64,000 bases of DNA, taken from the NCBI GenBank assembly GCA_902806575.1, contig CADCXD010000018.1, forward strand, positions 1,116,001 through 1,180,000, given 5' to 3'. The stretch is from Jackrogersella multiformis. Its lineage: Eukaryota; Ascomycota; Sordariomycetes; Xylariales; Hypoxylaceae. Below are positions 47,051-58,009 of this stretch, piece by piece (position 1 is the first letter of the stretch; each line of letters begins with the position of its first letter). Made by a program: the position numbers and the translations under genes. The notes beneath the pieces are model-generated. The model saw only the letters and a list, made by a program, of their open reading frames with translations, was not told the origin of the DNA and made no database searches.

Positions 47051-47709
47051 ATGCTATCCCAACCCCTCTTAGCCACGCTCCTAGCAACCCTCGCCCGCAG
47101 CAGCCCGGTGTCCCCGCGGCAATCCCCAGGGCCAGGCACCACGCTGCAAGCGGGGTGGTACTGGATCCGGGCGGTATCCGCGCCGAATTTCCACAAGTAC
47201 CTGCAGACGCAGCCGGCGAACGCGGCGGGCGCGGCGGTGCTAGCGAGCCACACGACGGCGGGGCAGTACGCGGTCCAGGACGGGCAGCTGGTAGCCAACA
47301 CGGGTCCGGGCGGGGCGCCGCTGTACCTGCACGTGGAGAAGCCGGCGGACCTGGCAAGCCCGCCGCGCACGCTGGCGACCTCGTTCGGCGCGGCCGAGAA
47401 CGGGTTCGGCGCCTTCGCGTTCCAGGGCGACGCGCTGACGTGGAGCGCCCCGGGCCGAGCGCGCCAGAACCTGGCCGCGTGGCTGGTGTGCGCCGGGCAG
47501 GCGCTGTTTATCAACACCGGCGCGTACGGGTACCAGACCCCTAGCGGGTGTGCGGATCAGACGGTAAGATCCCCTTTTTTCTTTGTTTTTTTTTTTTTTT
47601 TGGCGTGGTTTGTTTTTGCGAGAAGAGACGCGCTGTTGCGAGGATGGGAGGTCGTGTGTTAACCATGTCGTAGATTCATTACTACAATGATGCTCACGCG
47701 AATGAATAG
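47051..47709 (+). CDS. Secreted protein of unknown function
   Basis: Two exons, 47051-47563 and 47674-47709; 182 aa. The signal peptide is MLSQPLLATLLATLARSSPV with cleavage near SSPVSP. The mature part begins with an AGWYWIRAVSAPNFHKYLQT segment and has two Cys (WLVCAG, SGCADQ) that could pair. Splicing gives GYQTPSGCADQT-IHYYNDAHANE, a tail that fits a family of small fungal secreted proteins. The fold may be beta-trefoil-like, but that is a guess. Coding DNA is about two-thirds G+C; the intron contains an 18-T run. The gene ends 490 bp left of retroelement copy 2. Confidence 0.75.
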
Positions 47710-48066
47710 CGTGGGGTTGCTGAGTTGAGTTGAGTTTGAGTTGTGGTGGTTATCTGTATATAGTCACTTAGTCGGCCATGAATAATGCCTGGAATCAATG
47801 TTATATATCCTTGCAACTCGAAACTCTATAACATCCATCAGATACATTCGTATAAAATGTACCTAGGTACGTAGAAGGCTAGAACTTACAACTAACCAAA
47901 GGAAAAAAAAACCAAATCCATACCCCAGGGGTCTTCAAGGAGGCAATTACCTAGATAGACAAAATAAGCAGATTGGGTCAAGTAACACTACCACATGCGG
48001 AAACAATCTATCGGACTTTAAGTGCCACGTTCTCAGATGTATCACTCCATCGTCATTGAATCTTCA

Positions 48067-48192
48067 TTCCACAACAGGCGCATATCGCTCGTGTCGTGGC
48101 GGCCACGAATCGTAGTTACACTCGAGCCAAACGGGGAGGAGGGTACACCTGACCACATACCACCGAGGCATAATCGCCTTTGTCAGAGATAA
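48067..48192 (-). pseudogene. Distal part of an open frame split by retroelement copy 2
   Basis: 42 stop-free codons on the minus strand (LSLTKAIMPRWYVV, then LPVWLECNYDSWPPRHE) ending in TGA at 48066-48064. They are in phase with 48 codons on the other side of the element once the element and one TCTTT copy are removed. No family recognised; it may be chance. Confidence 0.3.
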
Positions 48193-48197
48193 TCTTT
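48193..48197. repeat. Target-site duplication, left copy (TCTTT)
   Basis: TCTTT precedes the TGTTATATAG end of copy 2; the same five bases follow its other end at 52294-52298. Confidence 0.85.
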
Positions 48198-48357
48198 TGT
48201 TATATAGATAGGCTTTACGAAGCAGAATATAATTAATATATATATGTAAGTTAGTGAATATAAAATATGTTAAAACTTATAAAATAAAGTTATTAAATAA
48301 AGTTAATTAAAAGATTTAATTAATATATATATAATTATATTAATAAAATTAAAAAAA
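48198..48357. repeat. LTR of copy 2, left, truncated
   Basis: Matches the right end of copy 1 in reverse complement (TAGGCTTTACGAAGCAG against TAGGCTCCACGAAACAG), then TGTAAGTTAGTGAATATAAA. Similarity to the LTR stops near 48357, where internal sequence begins. Confidence 0.65.
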
Positions 48358-51300
48358 TTCCCGTTTATAAAAAGTTATTAAAATTAAACGACGTTTTAAT
48401 ATACGGTTTTTTATTAAAATATTTAAAATAAAAAATATATTATTTTAAAATTTTTCTTTTATTTTAAAATTATTTTAATTTAATAACGATAATATTATAA
48501 TTTTTTATAATTTTTAAAATTATAAAATAATTATACGAGATATTTTTAATATTATTAATATTAAAATTAATTTTAATAATCTTTTTATATAATTTATTAA
48601 ACTTTATTAAAAAATATACGATAATTATTATATTATTTAAACATTTATTATTATTATTACGAATAATTAAATTATTAATAAAAATTAATTTTAAAATTAA
48701 TATAATATAATTTAAATAATTTATAATACGATAATTTAATTTAATTAAACCGATATAATATTAATAAATAAATAAATAATTTACTTTAAATAATAAATTT
48801 AATAAATTAATTTAAACTTTTTATAATAAGTTTAAAATATAATTAATTATTATTATTAAGCTTTTTAAATCTTTTATTAAAATATTAAAAAATAAAAATA
48901 TTTTTAATAAAAAATAATAAATTAAATTTATATTAAAAATTTTTAAATTAACGATTTTTTATAAAAAAAATATAAAATTTATATATATTAACGTAAAAAC
49001 TTATTATTAATTTAATAATTTAAAACATTATATTTAAGTTATTTTTAATAAATTTAATATTTAATTAATTTTTAATAAATTAATTAATATTAATTTCGTT
49101 TTAAAAAACATTAAAAAACGTATTATATTAAAAACGTTAATTAAACCGAGTTTTTTTAAACGAAAAAACTTAATATATTTTAAAGTATTATTTATTAAAT
49201 ACTTTAATTCGAAAGTTTAAATAAAAAACATTTTTTTATAATTTTTTTTATAAGTTTAAGTTAAAAAAATAATTAAAAAAGCTTAAATATAATTCGATTT
49301 CGTTAAAATTAACCTTTTTATATTTTTAAAAAAAATTCTTTTTTAAAAAAACCGTCGAAATATTTAATAATAACTTAAATAATTTCGATTTCGATAATTA
49401 ATTTTAAAACTTTAAATTTTTTAAAAACCTTTTTAAAAGATTATTTCGAGGTAATTTTATACTTTTAAATAACGAAGATTTTTTATTTTAAAATAACGAT
49501 AATCGATTATTTAAAACTTTAAAACGATTAATTTATTTTTTTACGTTACGATTATTATTAATTTAATATAACTTAATAAATCCGTCGTTTATAATAAAAA
49601 AAACTTTTTAAAGTTTTAAATTTAATAAATAAAAGTTAAAATATATTTAAAAACGTATATAAAAAAAATTAAAGTTTTTATCGTATTAATTAAATTAAAT
49701 TATATAATTAAAAGTTTTTAATATTTAAATAATATACGTTATTACCTTTTAAAAACGTTTTACGGATTTTTTAAAAAAATATTATAATTTAAAAAAAATA
49801 AGTTTAAATATTAAAAAAATATTATTTAATATTTTATTAAGTTATTAAATTTTATTAAAATAATTTAATAATTTAATAATTTAAAACGATATTTTAAAAT
49901 TATATTATTAAAACTTTTTTTAACGAAATTATTAAATTAATTTATTTTAAATACGAATAAATTTTTTATCGTTATTTAAAAAACATGTTAATTAATCTCG
50001 GTATTTCGATAAAAAAAGCTTATTTTAATTTAAAAGCCTTTAAAATTAAATTAAATTAACCGTAAAAAGAAAAACCATTTTAATTTAAATTAAAATTAAT
50101 TTTTAAAAAATAACGATAAATTTAAAGCCGATAATAAATTAAAAATAAATTAAAAAAATAAAGTTTAATTTAATAATAAAAATATTTTAAAAGAAATTAA
50201 ATAATCGAATATAAATTAATAAAAAAAATAAAAAGTTTTATTAACGTTATAAACGTAATAATTATTAAAATTTTATTTATTTTACGAAAAAAAATATTAA
50301 TAATAAAAATTTATTATTAATTTTAAATAAAGTTTTTTTCGTAAAACGTTTTTAAAACGAAAATATTTAATTTACGTTTTTATTTTTAAAAGAAATAAAA
50401 AAAATTTAATATTACGAGAAATATTATAACTTTAAATTATAAAAATTAAAAATTTCAATTTAAATTTTTAAATAACCTCGACGTTATATTTTATTAAATT
50501 TTACGGTTAAATTAAAATAATATACGTTAAATCGTAATAATTAAAAAATTAATTAAAAATAAAACGAAAGTTATAAAAAAACTTTATTTAAAATTAACTT
50601 TAAAATATAAACTTATTATTTATATAATATTAATATATAATAAAAAGAAATATTAAATATAAATATTATTAAATTTAAAAAGCTTAATTTTAATAATATT
50701 TATTTTAAAATAAAAAAGTAAAAGTTATTAGTTATTAAAAAATAATATATATAACTTAAATTAATTTTTAATTTAACTTAAATCTTTTTTATAAAACGTT
50801 ATTATATCGATTTTTTTATTTTTCGTTATTAAAAAAATCATTTTTTTCGAATTAATTTCGAGTTAAACGTTTTAAATAACGAATATAATATTATTATATT
50901 ATAATAATAAATAAAATTTTATAAATTCGTAAACTTTTTTTTTAAAATTTAAAAAAATTAAATTAAAAACTTTTTATTATTAAAAATATTATATTAATTT
51001 AACTTTATATAACTCGAAAAAGTTAATTAATATAACGATAATAAAAATATTAAAATAAATAAAACGTTAAAAAAATTAATTTTTTTTTATAAATTTATAT
51101 ATATTATAATTAAAGAAATAAAATAACGTTTTTAAAATTATTAATTATAAAATCACGTTATTAATTTTTTAAAAAAAAACACTTTTTTAAAAATTATTTT
51201 ACGTTATAAACGAAAAAAAACTCGATATATTTTAATTATAATTAAATAAAATATTTAATAATAAACGTATTTAAAAATTAACTTTATTATACGTTATATT

Positions 51301-51965
51301 TATAATATTTATCGATAAATTAAACCTTTAAAACCTTTTTTAACTCGTAATAAATTATCGAAATTTAAATAATAATATTATTTTTATCCGTTATTTTATA
51401 CTTTTAATATTCGAATTATAAACTTATTTTAAAACCGTAAAATAAAATATAAAAATCAACTTTAAGTTAAAATTTCACTTAATTTAAATTAAAAAAAACA
51501 TAAATAAAAAATAATATTTCGTTATAAATATAATTTTTTCGAATATTTAATAATATCGTTCGAATTAATTAACGTTTTCGTAAATTTTTAATTAATAATA
51601 AATAACATTTTTCGAGATTTTATCGATTTAAACTTTTTAATATATTTAAAAAAAAATTTATACGAATATTATAAAAAAACACGATAAAATTATTAAAAAA
51701 ATCTTAAAAAAACTTAAAAAATATCACTTAATAATTAATTTATAAAAACTTTTTTAAAAAATTAAAAATATATAACTTGTTTTATATTTTATTTATTAAA
51801 TTTTACCGCGTTAATAATTAAAAACTTTTTAATTTTAATTAAATTTTAAGTAAAATAACCTCGATAAAATTTAAAAATTAACCGGTTAAAAAACATTAAA
51901 TTTAAAAACTTTATAAATATATATTTAATAAAAAAATAAAAGTAATAATTAAATTATTTTACGAA

Positions 51966-52293
51966 TAATATATTAATAAACCTCGTAATTTTATAATTAT
52001 TTAATATATATATATAAATTAATAAATATAAAATATATTAAAACTTATAAAATAAAATTATTAAATAAAATTATTAAATAAAATTAATTAAAAAACTTAA
52101 TTAATATATATAAAATTAAATTAATAAGATTAAAAAAACGTTAACGACGTTTAAAAAGATATCTAAATTATATATATATATAAGTTATTACGCCTCGTTT
52201 TGCAAGAAGAGGTAAAAAGTAAGGACTTTAAGACCATACAGAATTATTACTCGAAATTAAACTACAGTTCCAAGTCCTATTGCCCTTGTCACA
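51966..52293. repeat. LTR of copy 2, right
   Basis: Full-length LTR in inverted orientation: RIP-converted at its inner end and unmutated over the last 95 bases, which match 9546-9640 in reverse complement. Confidence 0.7.
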
Positions 52294-52298
52294 TCTTT
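52294..52298. repeat. Target-site duplication, right copy (TCTTT)
   Basis: Identical to 48193-48197. Confidence 0.85.
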
Positions 52299-52437
52299 CG
52301 AGTCCTTTGACCTCGATAAAGGGGCTCGGATTCACGACCATGGCGGCCAAGGAAGTAAACCGTGACAATGCTATGGTCATGCCAGCCACGACAAAGGCAG
52401 CCCTCGCTATTAACAAGAGATACGCGGAGCCTAAGAA
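52294..52437 (-). pseudogene. Proximal part of the open frame split by retroelement copy 2
   Basis: 48 stop-free codons on the minus strand between a TGA and the element, encoding a likely membrane helix (YLLLIARAAFVVAGMTIAL), then SLAAMVVNPSPFIEVKGLER. After ER the frame enters the LTR and stops. Removal of the element continues the frame at 48192. Protein-like but not assignable. Confidence 0.35.
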
Positions 52438-52820
52438 TCAAACAATAGTGACGCGTGGGTTATCTCGTCCTAATCAGGTACCTGCCTACGTGCAGGAACA
52501 ATAAGCTTGTACAAACACACGCTGAAAGAACCGTTGCCTTGAGGAATACAATGTCATTCACCTCTGGCCAAGAAAAGATGCCTATATACGGCGCTCTTTC
52601 TTCGCTCGAGCTATATCATTCTCGTCATGGACGAGTTAATTGTCTTGTATACCTTGTAAATTAGACGTCTAGGATGATAGTAAACCGGCGGGTCTCTTGT
52701 TTAGCTCATTAGGTGTACTTTGGAGAGAAGGTTCAAATTCAACGCACGAAACAAATCTTTCGCCTTGGTTCAAGTCGGTACGCCTACCTAGCGCATACTC
52801 GGATTGGCCATTGGACCAAA
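52295..52820. other. Intergenic region right of retroelement copy 2
   Basis: About 520 bp, including the split frame above. Words resembling Pol III A and B boxes occur at about 52703-52741 but do not fold as a tRNA. No other gene. Confidence 0.5.
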
Positions 52821-53423
52821 ATGACTATCGCACAATATGTAGAACTGGTATGGGCGGTGATATGGACGGTAGCATGGACGGTAGTATCGGCGGTGGTGTG
52901 GCTGTTCAATGCATCCTGGCTGCTCATGAGCACGTACACCGTGCTACTCGCCAGAGGGATCCTGTCACGCATGAACGATGTGGCGGAACCGTGGAGGATT
53001 TTCTCCAGAAACGTCGCAGCGGTGTGGAGGAGGAACGTTCAGTTCATCCGAACACACCTCGAACTGCTAACGTACCAAAGATTCCAAGACTTACTAGCGC
53101 TATTACGCCGCGCTTTGCTTCTTATGGCTCACTCGCTGCAGCGGGCTGCAATCCAAGAAATCATAAGACTCCTGCCTCTCGTTCGAGGAATAGCAGTATC
53201 GATTGTCCTGCCGATATGCGCCGTCTGGATCTTACGGGTGTATACATCCCAAGGATTATCTGGTTTTGATCTCAGCTATAAGAAGCTTCCGGAGCCGCTG
53301 ACATGGGAAGAACAAATAACCATAAGCCAATACTTCAGGCGGGCGGAGCCGACATATCACCAACGGTGGAGACACACGGTTAATGGTGAAGTGATTCTGT
53401 TGACGGATTGGTATATCGACTAA
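52821..53423 (+). CDS. Putative two-helix membrane protein, 200 aa
   Basis: Single-exon frame from ATG 52821 (context CAAAATGAC). The N-terminus is strongly hydrophobic (YVELVWAVIWTVAWTVVSAV and WLLMSTYTVLLA), then a basic amphipathic middle with several Arg (FSRNVAAVWRRN). A second hydrophobic stretch (IAVSIVLPICAVWILRVYTS) and a polar tail ending TDWYID follow. No family recognised. The reading frame is open well beyond chance and the shadow frames are poorer, but expression is unproven. It lies between retroelement copy 2 and the psf2 relic. Confidence 0.5.
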   Translation: MTIAQYVELVWAVIWTVAWTVVSAVVWLFNASWLLMSTYTVLLARGILSRMNDVAEPWRIFSRNVAAVWRRNVQFIRTHLELLTYQRFQDLLALLRRALLLMAHSLQRAAIQEIIRLLPLVRGIAVSIVLPICAVWILRVYTSQGLSGFDLSYKKLPEPLTWEEQITISQYFRRAEPTYHQRWRHTVNGEVILLTDWYID

Positions 53424-53645
53424 TCCGTTCGGGTGGTTCGAAACGAAGTTGGAAGGTTTCTTGTCAGGAACAAGGTAGAAAGAAATAGGGTATATATTGA
53501 AAATGGATTGAACATGTTGCTCCCAAATGCCATGCTAATGCTTGTTGAAGTGATGCAATGCCAACTCGACGATTCGTCATTTCCCATAGTTTTGAAGTCG
53601 AATCCAATGTCGTATAAGGTTTCATGCGCGTCGTCGACTTCGTTT

Positions 53646-54418
53646 CTAGAAGCCCATCTCCTCGTCACTTTCCTCGCCACTCCCCTGTCCCCTTTCTTCC
53701 TCCTCTTCCCTCCTACCCGCCTCGGCGCTTGCGCCCAGCTTCCTCACGCCCTCGACCACGCCCAACACAAACCCCCGGCTCTCAGCGAGCTCCATAGCTC
53801 CGACTCCCCTTATATTAAGCACGCCTCCGCCCCCTTCCAGGTGTACCGTACTGCCCCGCATCTTCGCGGCGCGTACCTCCTGCAGATCTCTCAGCAGGGC
53901 CCTGGCCTCGGGAGCATTCGGGATGTCGTCGGCGGCGTGGGCTAGCAGCGTCTCCGACAGCTCCAGCCAGTGGTAGGGGAGATAATTCGAGGGGGAGTCC
54001 TGGGTGCACGACGGAAGAAAGGGTGGCGACAGCAAAGGGCGACGATATTCGCGCGCCGTTGCTTCTTTAGCAAAAGCGCAAGCCATAGAGGAAGTTGGGC
54101 TCGATGGGGTGGTCGTAGAGCTGGGGTATTCCCCTGAATATGAATAGCATTGTATTAGTATTCGAGGAACTCTAGATTAAGCGACTTAGTGGTGATAGTA
54201 GTAATGATAGTGATAGTGATAGTGATAGTGATAGCGGTGATAGTGGTGGTGATGATGATGATGATGATGGTGTTGATGGTGGGGTAGTGGGGTCAATTAT
54301 TTACACTTAAGAGAGAAATTGACTCGAGTCTCTGACGAGGAACTATTGTAACCAGCTCCATCTCACAGAGGAAAGCCACTTCAGTCGGCACGAGGCCGGG
54401 CGGCAGCGGGAGAGCCAT
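53646..54418 (-). pseudogene. psf2: GINS complex subunit Psf2, broken by internal deletion and frameshift
   Basis: Exon 1 (54418-54305) encodes MALPLPPGLVPTEVAFLCEM through RQRLESISLLS. An intron with GTAAAT and TTCAG leads to exon 2 at 54133, GNTPALRPPHRAQLPLWLAL then LLKKQRRANIV, all typical of Psf2. At about 54041-54032 the frame is lost. The following segment expected in Psf2 (the PPW.. helix and its linker, some 40 residues) is absent, and the C-terminal half (SPPFLPSCTQDSPSN, LPYHWLELSETLLAHAADD, GVGAMELAESRGFV) continues in another frame to 53646. Exon 2 is 488 nt, two bases off the needed phase. No GT-AG intron could repair it. Psf2 is essential for replication initiation and fork progression, so an intact copy elsewhere, or an assembly error here, is expected. 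Confidence 0.8.
54195..54282. repeat. Simple-sequence tract GATAGT/GATGAT in the psf2 intron
   Basis: Imperfect tandem units GATAGT (about six) followed by GAT repeats and GGTG variants, lying wholly within the 171-bp intron. Confidence 0.75.
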
Positions 54419-54788
54419 TCTGGATGACGAATTGAAGAATTATGTGTAATGGTGAGCTGAATTACCAAGGTAGAGAGACGCGACAAGGTACAGTGCATTA
54501 TAGTGGGTAATGACGCGCCGTCTAAGCTAATTCACCCCGGTCTTTGTGGCGGTGCAGATTTGTGGCTGTCCACTGTACGAACCCCCGCGGCTTTCGAGGG
54601 TACCTGGTATAAAATAAAATAAAAAGGGGGGATATGGTCAAATTTGGATTTAAACTTCAGATTACAACAGACTCCCACAGAGGGTAGACACATCCATAGA
54701 AGAGCTGGGTCATGTTCTCACACGTTTAAAGCTATCTATTTCTATAGTAACAAGGATGCCTAATTTCTAATCTTATTAATCACCGCTT
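54419..54788. other. Intergenic region, psf2 promoter side
   Basis: 370 bp with no gene seen. It includes the psf2 5' flank and the 3' flank of the xylose reductase. Confidence 0.55.
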
Positions 54789-55928
54789 CTACGTGAAAAT
54801 CCGAATTGGAGTTGCCAGAGTTGCGGGGGTGTTGAAGCGCAGATTGATGTTCAAAGACGAAATCTGCTTGATATCATCTTCGCTAAGATCGAACGACGAA
54901 CTTTCGAGGTTCTGCTTTAGACGCCCGACGCTGTTCGACTTGGGAATGACGATGACGCCGCGTTGGGTACACCATCGAAGCAGAACCTGACCAGGCGCCT
55001 TGCCGTGTTTCGCCGCGATGCTCTTCACCGCGTCCGTCTCAAAGAGTGGCTTCACCGCCTTAGCTGTAGCATTGCCCATCTCAATAAAGCTCTGCGGGCC
55101 GAATGTTGAGTAGCCAGTGACGGCGATGTTGTTCTCTTGTGCCATAGCGATTAACTCGGGCTGGGTCATGTATGGGTGGTGCTCGACCTGCAACACGCTG
55201 GGATGAATCTTCGCATAAGACAGGAGGTCATATATCAATTGGGTGTGGAAGTTGGATATGCCGATGCTCCTGATGAAACCGCTCGGGTTCTCTTTGGTCT
55301 GCACCATATCCTCTAAGGCCTTCCATGTCTCCGAGATAGGCACCTTCGCTAGAGGGGTGACCTTAGTCTGCTCCTTATCGCTCCAGAAGCATGGGAAGCG
55401 GATCTTGTCGAAAGGAATGAATTCGAGCGCTATAGGAAAGTGGATGAGGAACAAGTCCAGGTATCCCAGTCCCCACGCCTCATTCTCCAGCTTGGCCATC
55501 TCGAACGCGTGCTCGCGGGCGTGGTAGTTGTTCCATAGCTTCGAGGTGATGAACATGTCCTCTCGCTTCACGATACCTTCCTCGATCGCACGTCTTACAC
55601 CTTGACCCGCCTCGGCGCTGTTGGTATAATCCCAGGCACCGTCAATGTGTCTATAGCCCAACTTGATAGCATTGTATACTATTGAGCATTAGGTCAGTCA
55701 TCCATTCGCTACTAACGGACGGGACATAGGTCCAATCCTAGATTACCTAAACTCGATGGCTCAGATAGACATACCTTGGTCAGCGCAGACATCGTTTGGT
55801 ACTTTCCAGACACCAAAACCGACGACGGGCATTTTCTATTATTGTTAACTCTAACCACCGAAATATCGAGTGAAAGAATCGCTTACATAGCCAGAGGCCA
55901 ATTTAACGGTAGGTGTCTTGGTAGCCAT
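54789..55928 (-). CDS. xyl1: NAD(P)H-dependent D-xylose reductase (aldo-keto reductase)
   Basis: Exons 55928-55887, 55835-55775 and 55678-54789; 330 aa. Splicing gives MATKTPTVKLASGYKMPVVG and CADQVYNAIKLGYRHIDGAW. The AKR catalytic tetrad is present: Asp and Tyr in HIDGAWDYTN, Lys in ITSKLW, His in FLIHFP. The cofactor motif IPKSNSVGRL keeps the Lys and Arg that favour NADPH. The xylose-reductase-specific loop FPCFWSDKEQT lies after PFDKIRFP. The enzyme reduces D-xylose (and L-arabinose) to the alditol, the first step of pentose catabolism, in the cytosol. In fungi this gene is usually induced by xylan sugars; no obvious binding site was identified. Confidence 0.94.
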
Positions 55929-57239
55929 TGTTGCTACTAGATTTATATACCTCCAAATAACAAATCTGATTAGGTATAAGTACGAAGAGTAGATTCTGGA
56001 GGTAAGAAAAGAATACCGAAAATTTATCCAGGAAAGCAAGAGGTGACAGTTTCATAATTGAGTTCGCGAGGAGGGGTTCAGGGGTAATGGAAGCAATTCT
56101 ATTGCATCATAAAGTTACTTACCTGCTAGCTCTATGTATAGTCTGCAAGCCTCAGTGGGCCCGAACGCTTCGAGTTTACTATTTAGGACCTGTTACCGCT
56201 GCGTGAAGGACGCCCCGTATAGCTTCCCCTACCTCGTTACACGCGGTAGGTATACCCCTGCATGCGTCATAAGCCATACTAGGTACCTAGGTAGGTAGTT
56301 CAAGAGATAATAGTAGGTGCATGCGTAAGCCAATAGAGATAGATAAGTCCTATCCGCTAAATTTGGCAACAGGGGAGACCTTATTCTCATGAAAGCTCTA
56401 CTATTAGTCGTAGTAACTATTTTAAATAATATATCTTGCCCGAATTGGGCGGCTCCCTTGAACACCATTGGCTACCTAATGCCTACCCACCTAAGTACCG
56501 TACGTAACTTAGGGCCCCTTTAACAGGTATTATCATAATGGCTTTTAGATGATAAGTCATGATAAGCTTTGGTAAGGAGCAGGAATAAGGGTTCTACGTG
56601 TAATGATATGTTGTATAATATAAACGAGTTAAATAAGGGCTACTAACAGTGCTAAGATTTATTCTTCCTCTTGGGATGAAGATATATATTTATATATGCC
56701 ATGACTGAAAATATTTACGTGGTACCATAGTGAATCACATATCTACCCAAATACCTGAAGCTATACAATATTTAAATGATAACAAGGGTGATATTGGATA
56801 GGTAAGTTTTGAGGGATACTTAAAAATCAAAGATATTTATCTTATGGGTTGTCTTAACTGAAGTTTGCTTTTGACCGATTGCTGAAAAATAAAGGAGTCA
56901 ACTTGGATTTTTACTGATTTAATATCCTATATATTCTACCTACCTAGGTAGGTACACGGCAGGATAATCGGTGACCTATATTCTAAGTGCTATCGTGGAG
57001 ACCATGTACTTGAGACTATGTACTCTAGAATACAGAATACAGACCTACGATAGGCCAAGTTAACACATCAGTGTCATATTCAGGAAATTTCCAGTAGCGA
57101 GGAGACCTTGTCATGAGCTACTCAGCCAATTTCAATATCTCTAGCATCAAATTCTGCTCAGGTATATATTATCTGTGTTATTCTGATCACTTTTTCTCCG
57201 CGAGGCAAATTCTTTAACGGGGGAATCGATTCTTAAAGT
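55929..57239. other. Intergenic region
   Basis: About 1.3 kb, A+T-rich. TACCTAGGTAGG palindromes lie at about 56280-56298 and 56937-56955. No supported gene. Confidence 0.55.
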
Positions 57240-58009
57240 ATGATCCCCTACACATTTAAAGACATCGCCACAGACAACCCCATCGGGAAACCATACCTTC
57301 AAGCTCTACACAACGCCAACGTCGAAACATGTGGAGACTCGAAATATTGTCGAGAGGAGAGTGCAACACAGCGAGCTCAACTCCCTTGTTAGACCCCAGT
57401 CGAGTCCGAAAACGAAAACTATTCGACGGCCGCGGCTTCTTATTCACCAGTTCGACCGCTCAGCAGAGAGCTGATTACGCCGACTTCGGCCCCCGCGAAT
57501 GCCATAATCTTTCCGGGAGATACCGAACAGCAAAATAAGGCTTTTGGGTAGTCTTCTTTGACGGCATGCGCTAGTATCCCGCATCGTCCGAGGGGGCGAC
57601 TCAAGTCAAGTTCGGTCCTAGAACCAGCCACTACGTCCTACAATTCATGAACAGCCAGGGTGACGACCTGAGTTCGTTCGTGACAGCCGCGGGGCTGAGA
57701 AACGGACCGATCTGGGACAACAGTCTTGCCTCCTTTTACGAAATGCCCCCTATTTGCCCCCAACCCACCGTCTACATTAAGGACGATCGGGGCGGACTCG
57801 TGGCTGTTCATAACGGACGGATGATGATTTGATGTGCGGGAAGCCCCGAGAACCCACCCTCGCAGTATTGGAACATGCTCAGACAACGTTTTGGAAGAGT
57901 CAACACCCCGGATCCTCAAGAGGGCCATCGTAATGCCAGATTGGCACAGAAGGCGGAAGTTCCGTTGACGACTAGGGAGATAGCCCGAGAGATAGGAGGC
58001 TTCATTTAA
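57240..58009 (+). pseudogene. Relic of an unidentified protein gene with nonsense codons and a frameshift
   Basis: From ATG 57240 a protein-like frame (MIPYTFKDIATDNPIGKPYL) runs to TAG at 57390, continues past it in the same frame to about 57545, then shifts by one base at a T-run. In the new frame (FWVVFFDGMR) it meets TAG at 57572 and continues through VKFGPRTSHYVLQFMNSQGD and PPICPQPTVYIKDDRGG to TGA at 57830. It resumes with AGSPENPPSQYWNMLRQRFG and ends at TAA 58007. Amino-acid composition and codon use stay gene-like across all stops, so this looks like one recently disabled gene of about 255 codons. The stops (TAG, TAG, TGA) could each come from a single C-to-T or G-to-A change. No family recognised. 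Confidence 0.6.

Larger units (their letters stand above)
47710..48197. other. Flank of retroelement copy 2
   Basis: 490 bp. The last 130 bases are the distal part of a minus-strand frame interrupted by the element. A TACCTAGGTACG word lies near 47860. Confidence 0.5.
48198..52293. mobile_element. RIP-degraded LTR retrotransposon, copy 2 (4.1 kb, inverted, internally deleted)
   Basis: It begins TGTTATATAGATAGGC and ends CTTGTCACA, the reverse complement of the ends of copy 1, and is flanked by TCTTT duplications. The interior is A/T-converted like copy 1, with homologous blocks in reverse complement (for example 48345-48420 against 14960-15060). It is 1.8 kb shorter than copy 1: the left LTR lacks about half its length and passes directly into internal sequence. 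No open frame survives. The outermost 50-95 bases at each end are unmutated. Confidence 0.83.

Noticed and set aside
46779..47544. Overlapping frames of about 160-220 codons on both strands around the secreted protein
   Set aside because: Shadows caused by high G+C; only the frame at 47051 has a signal peptide and a splice that yields a sensible tail.
52703..52741. TAGCTCATTAGG plus GGTTCAAATTC as a tRNA gene
   Set aside because: Spacing between the boxes is too short for an anticodon arm and no acceptor stem pairs.
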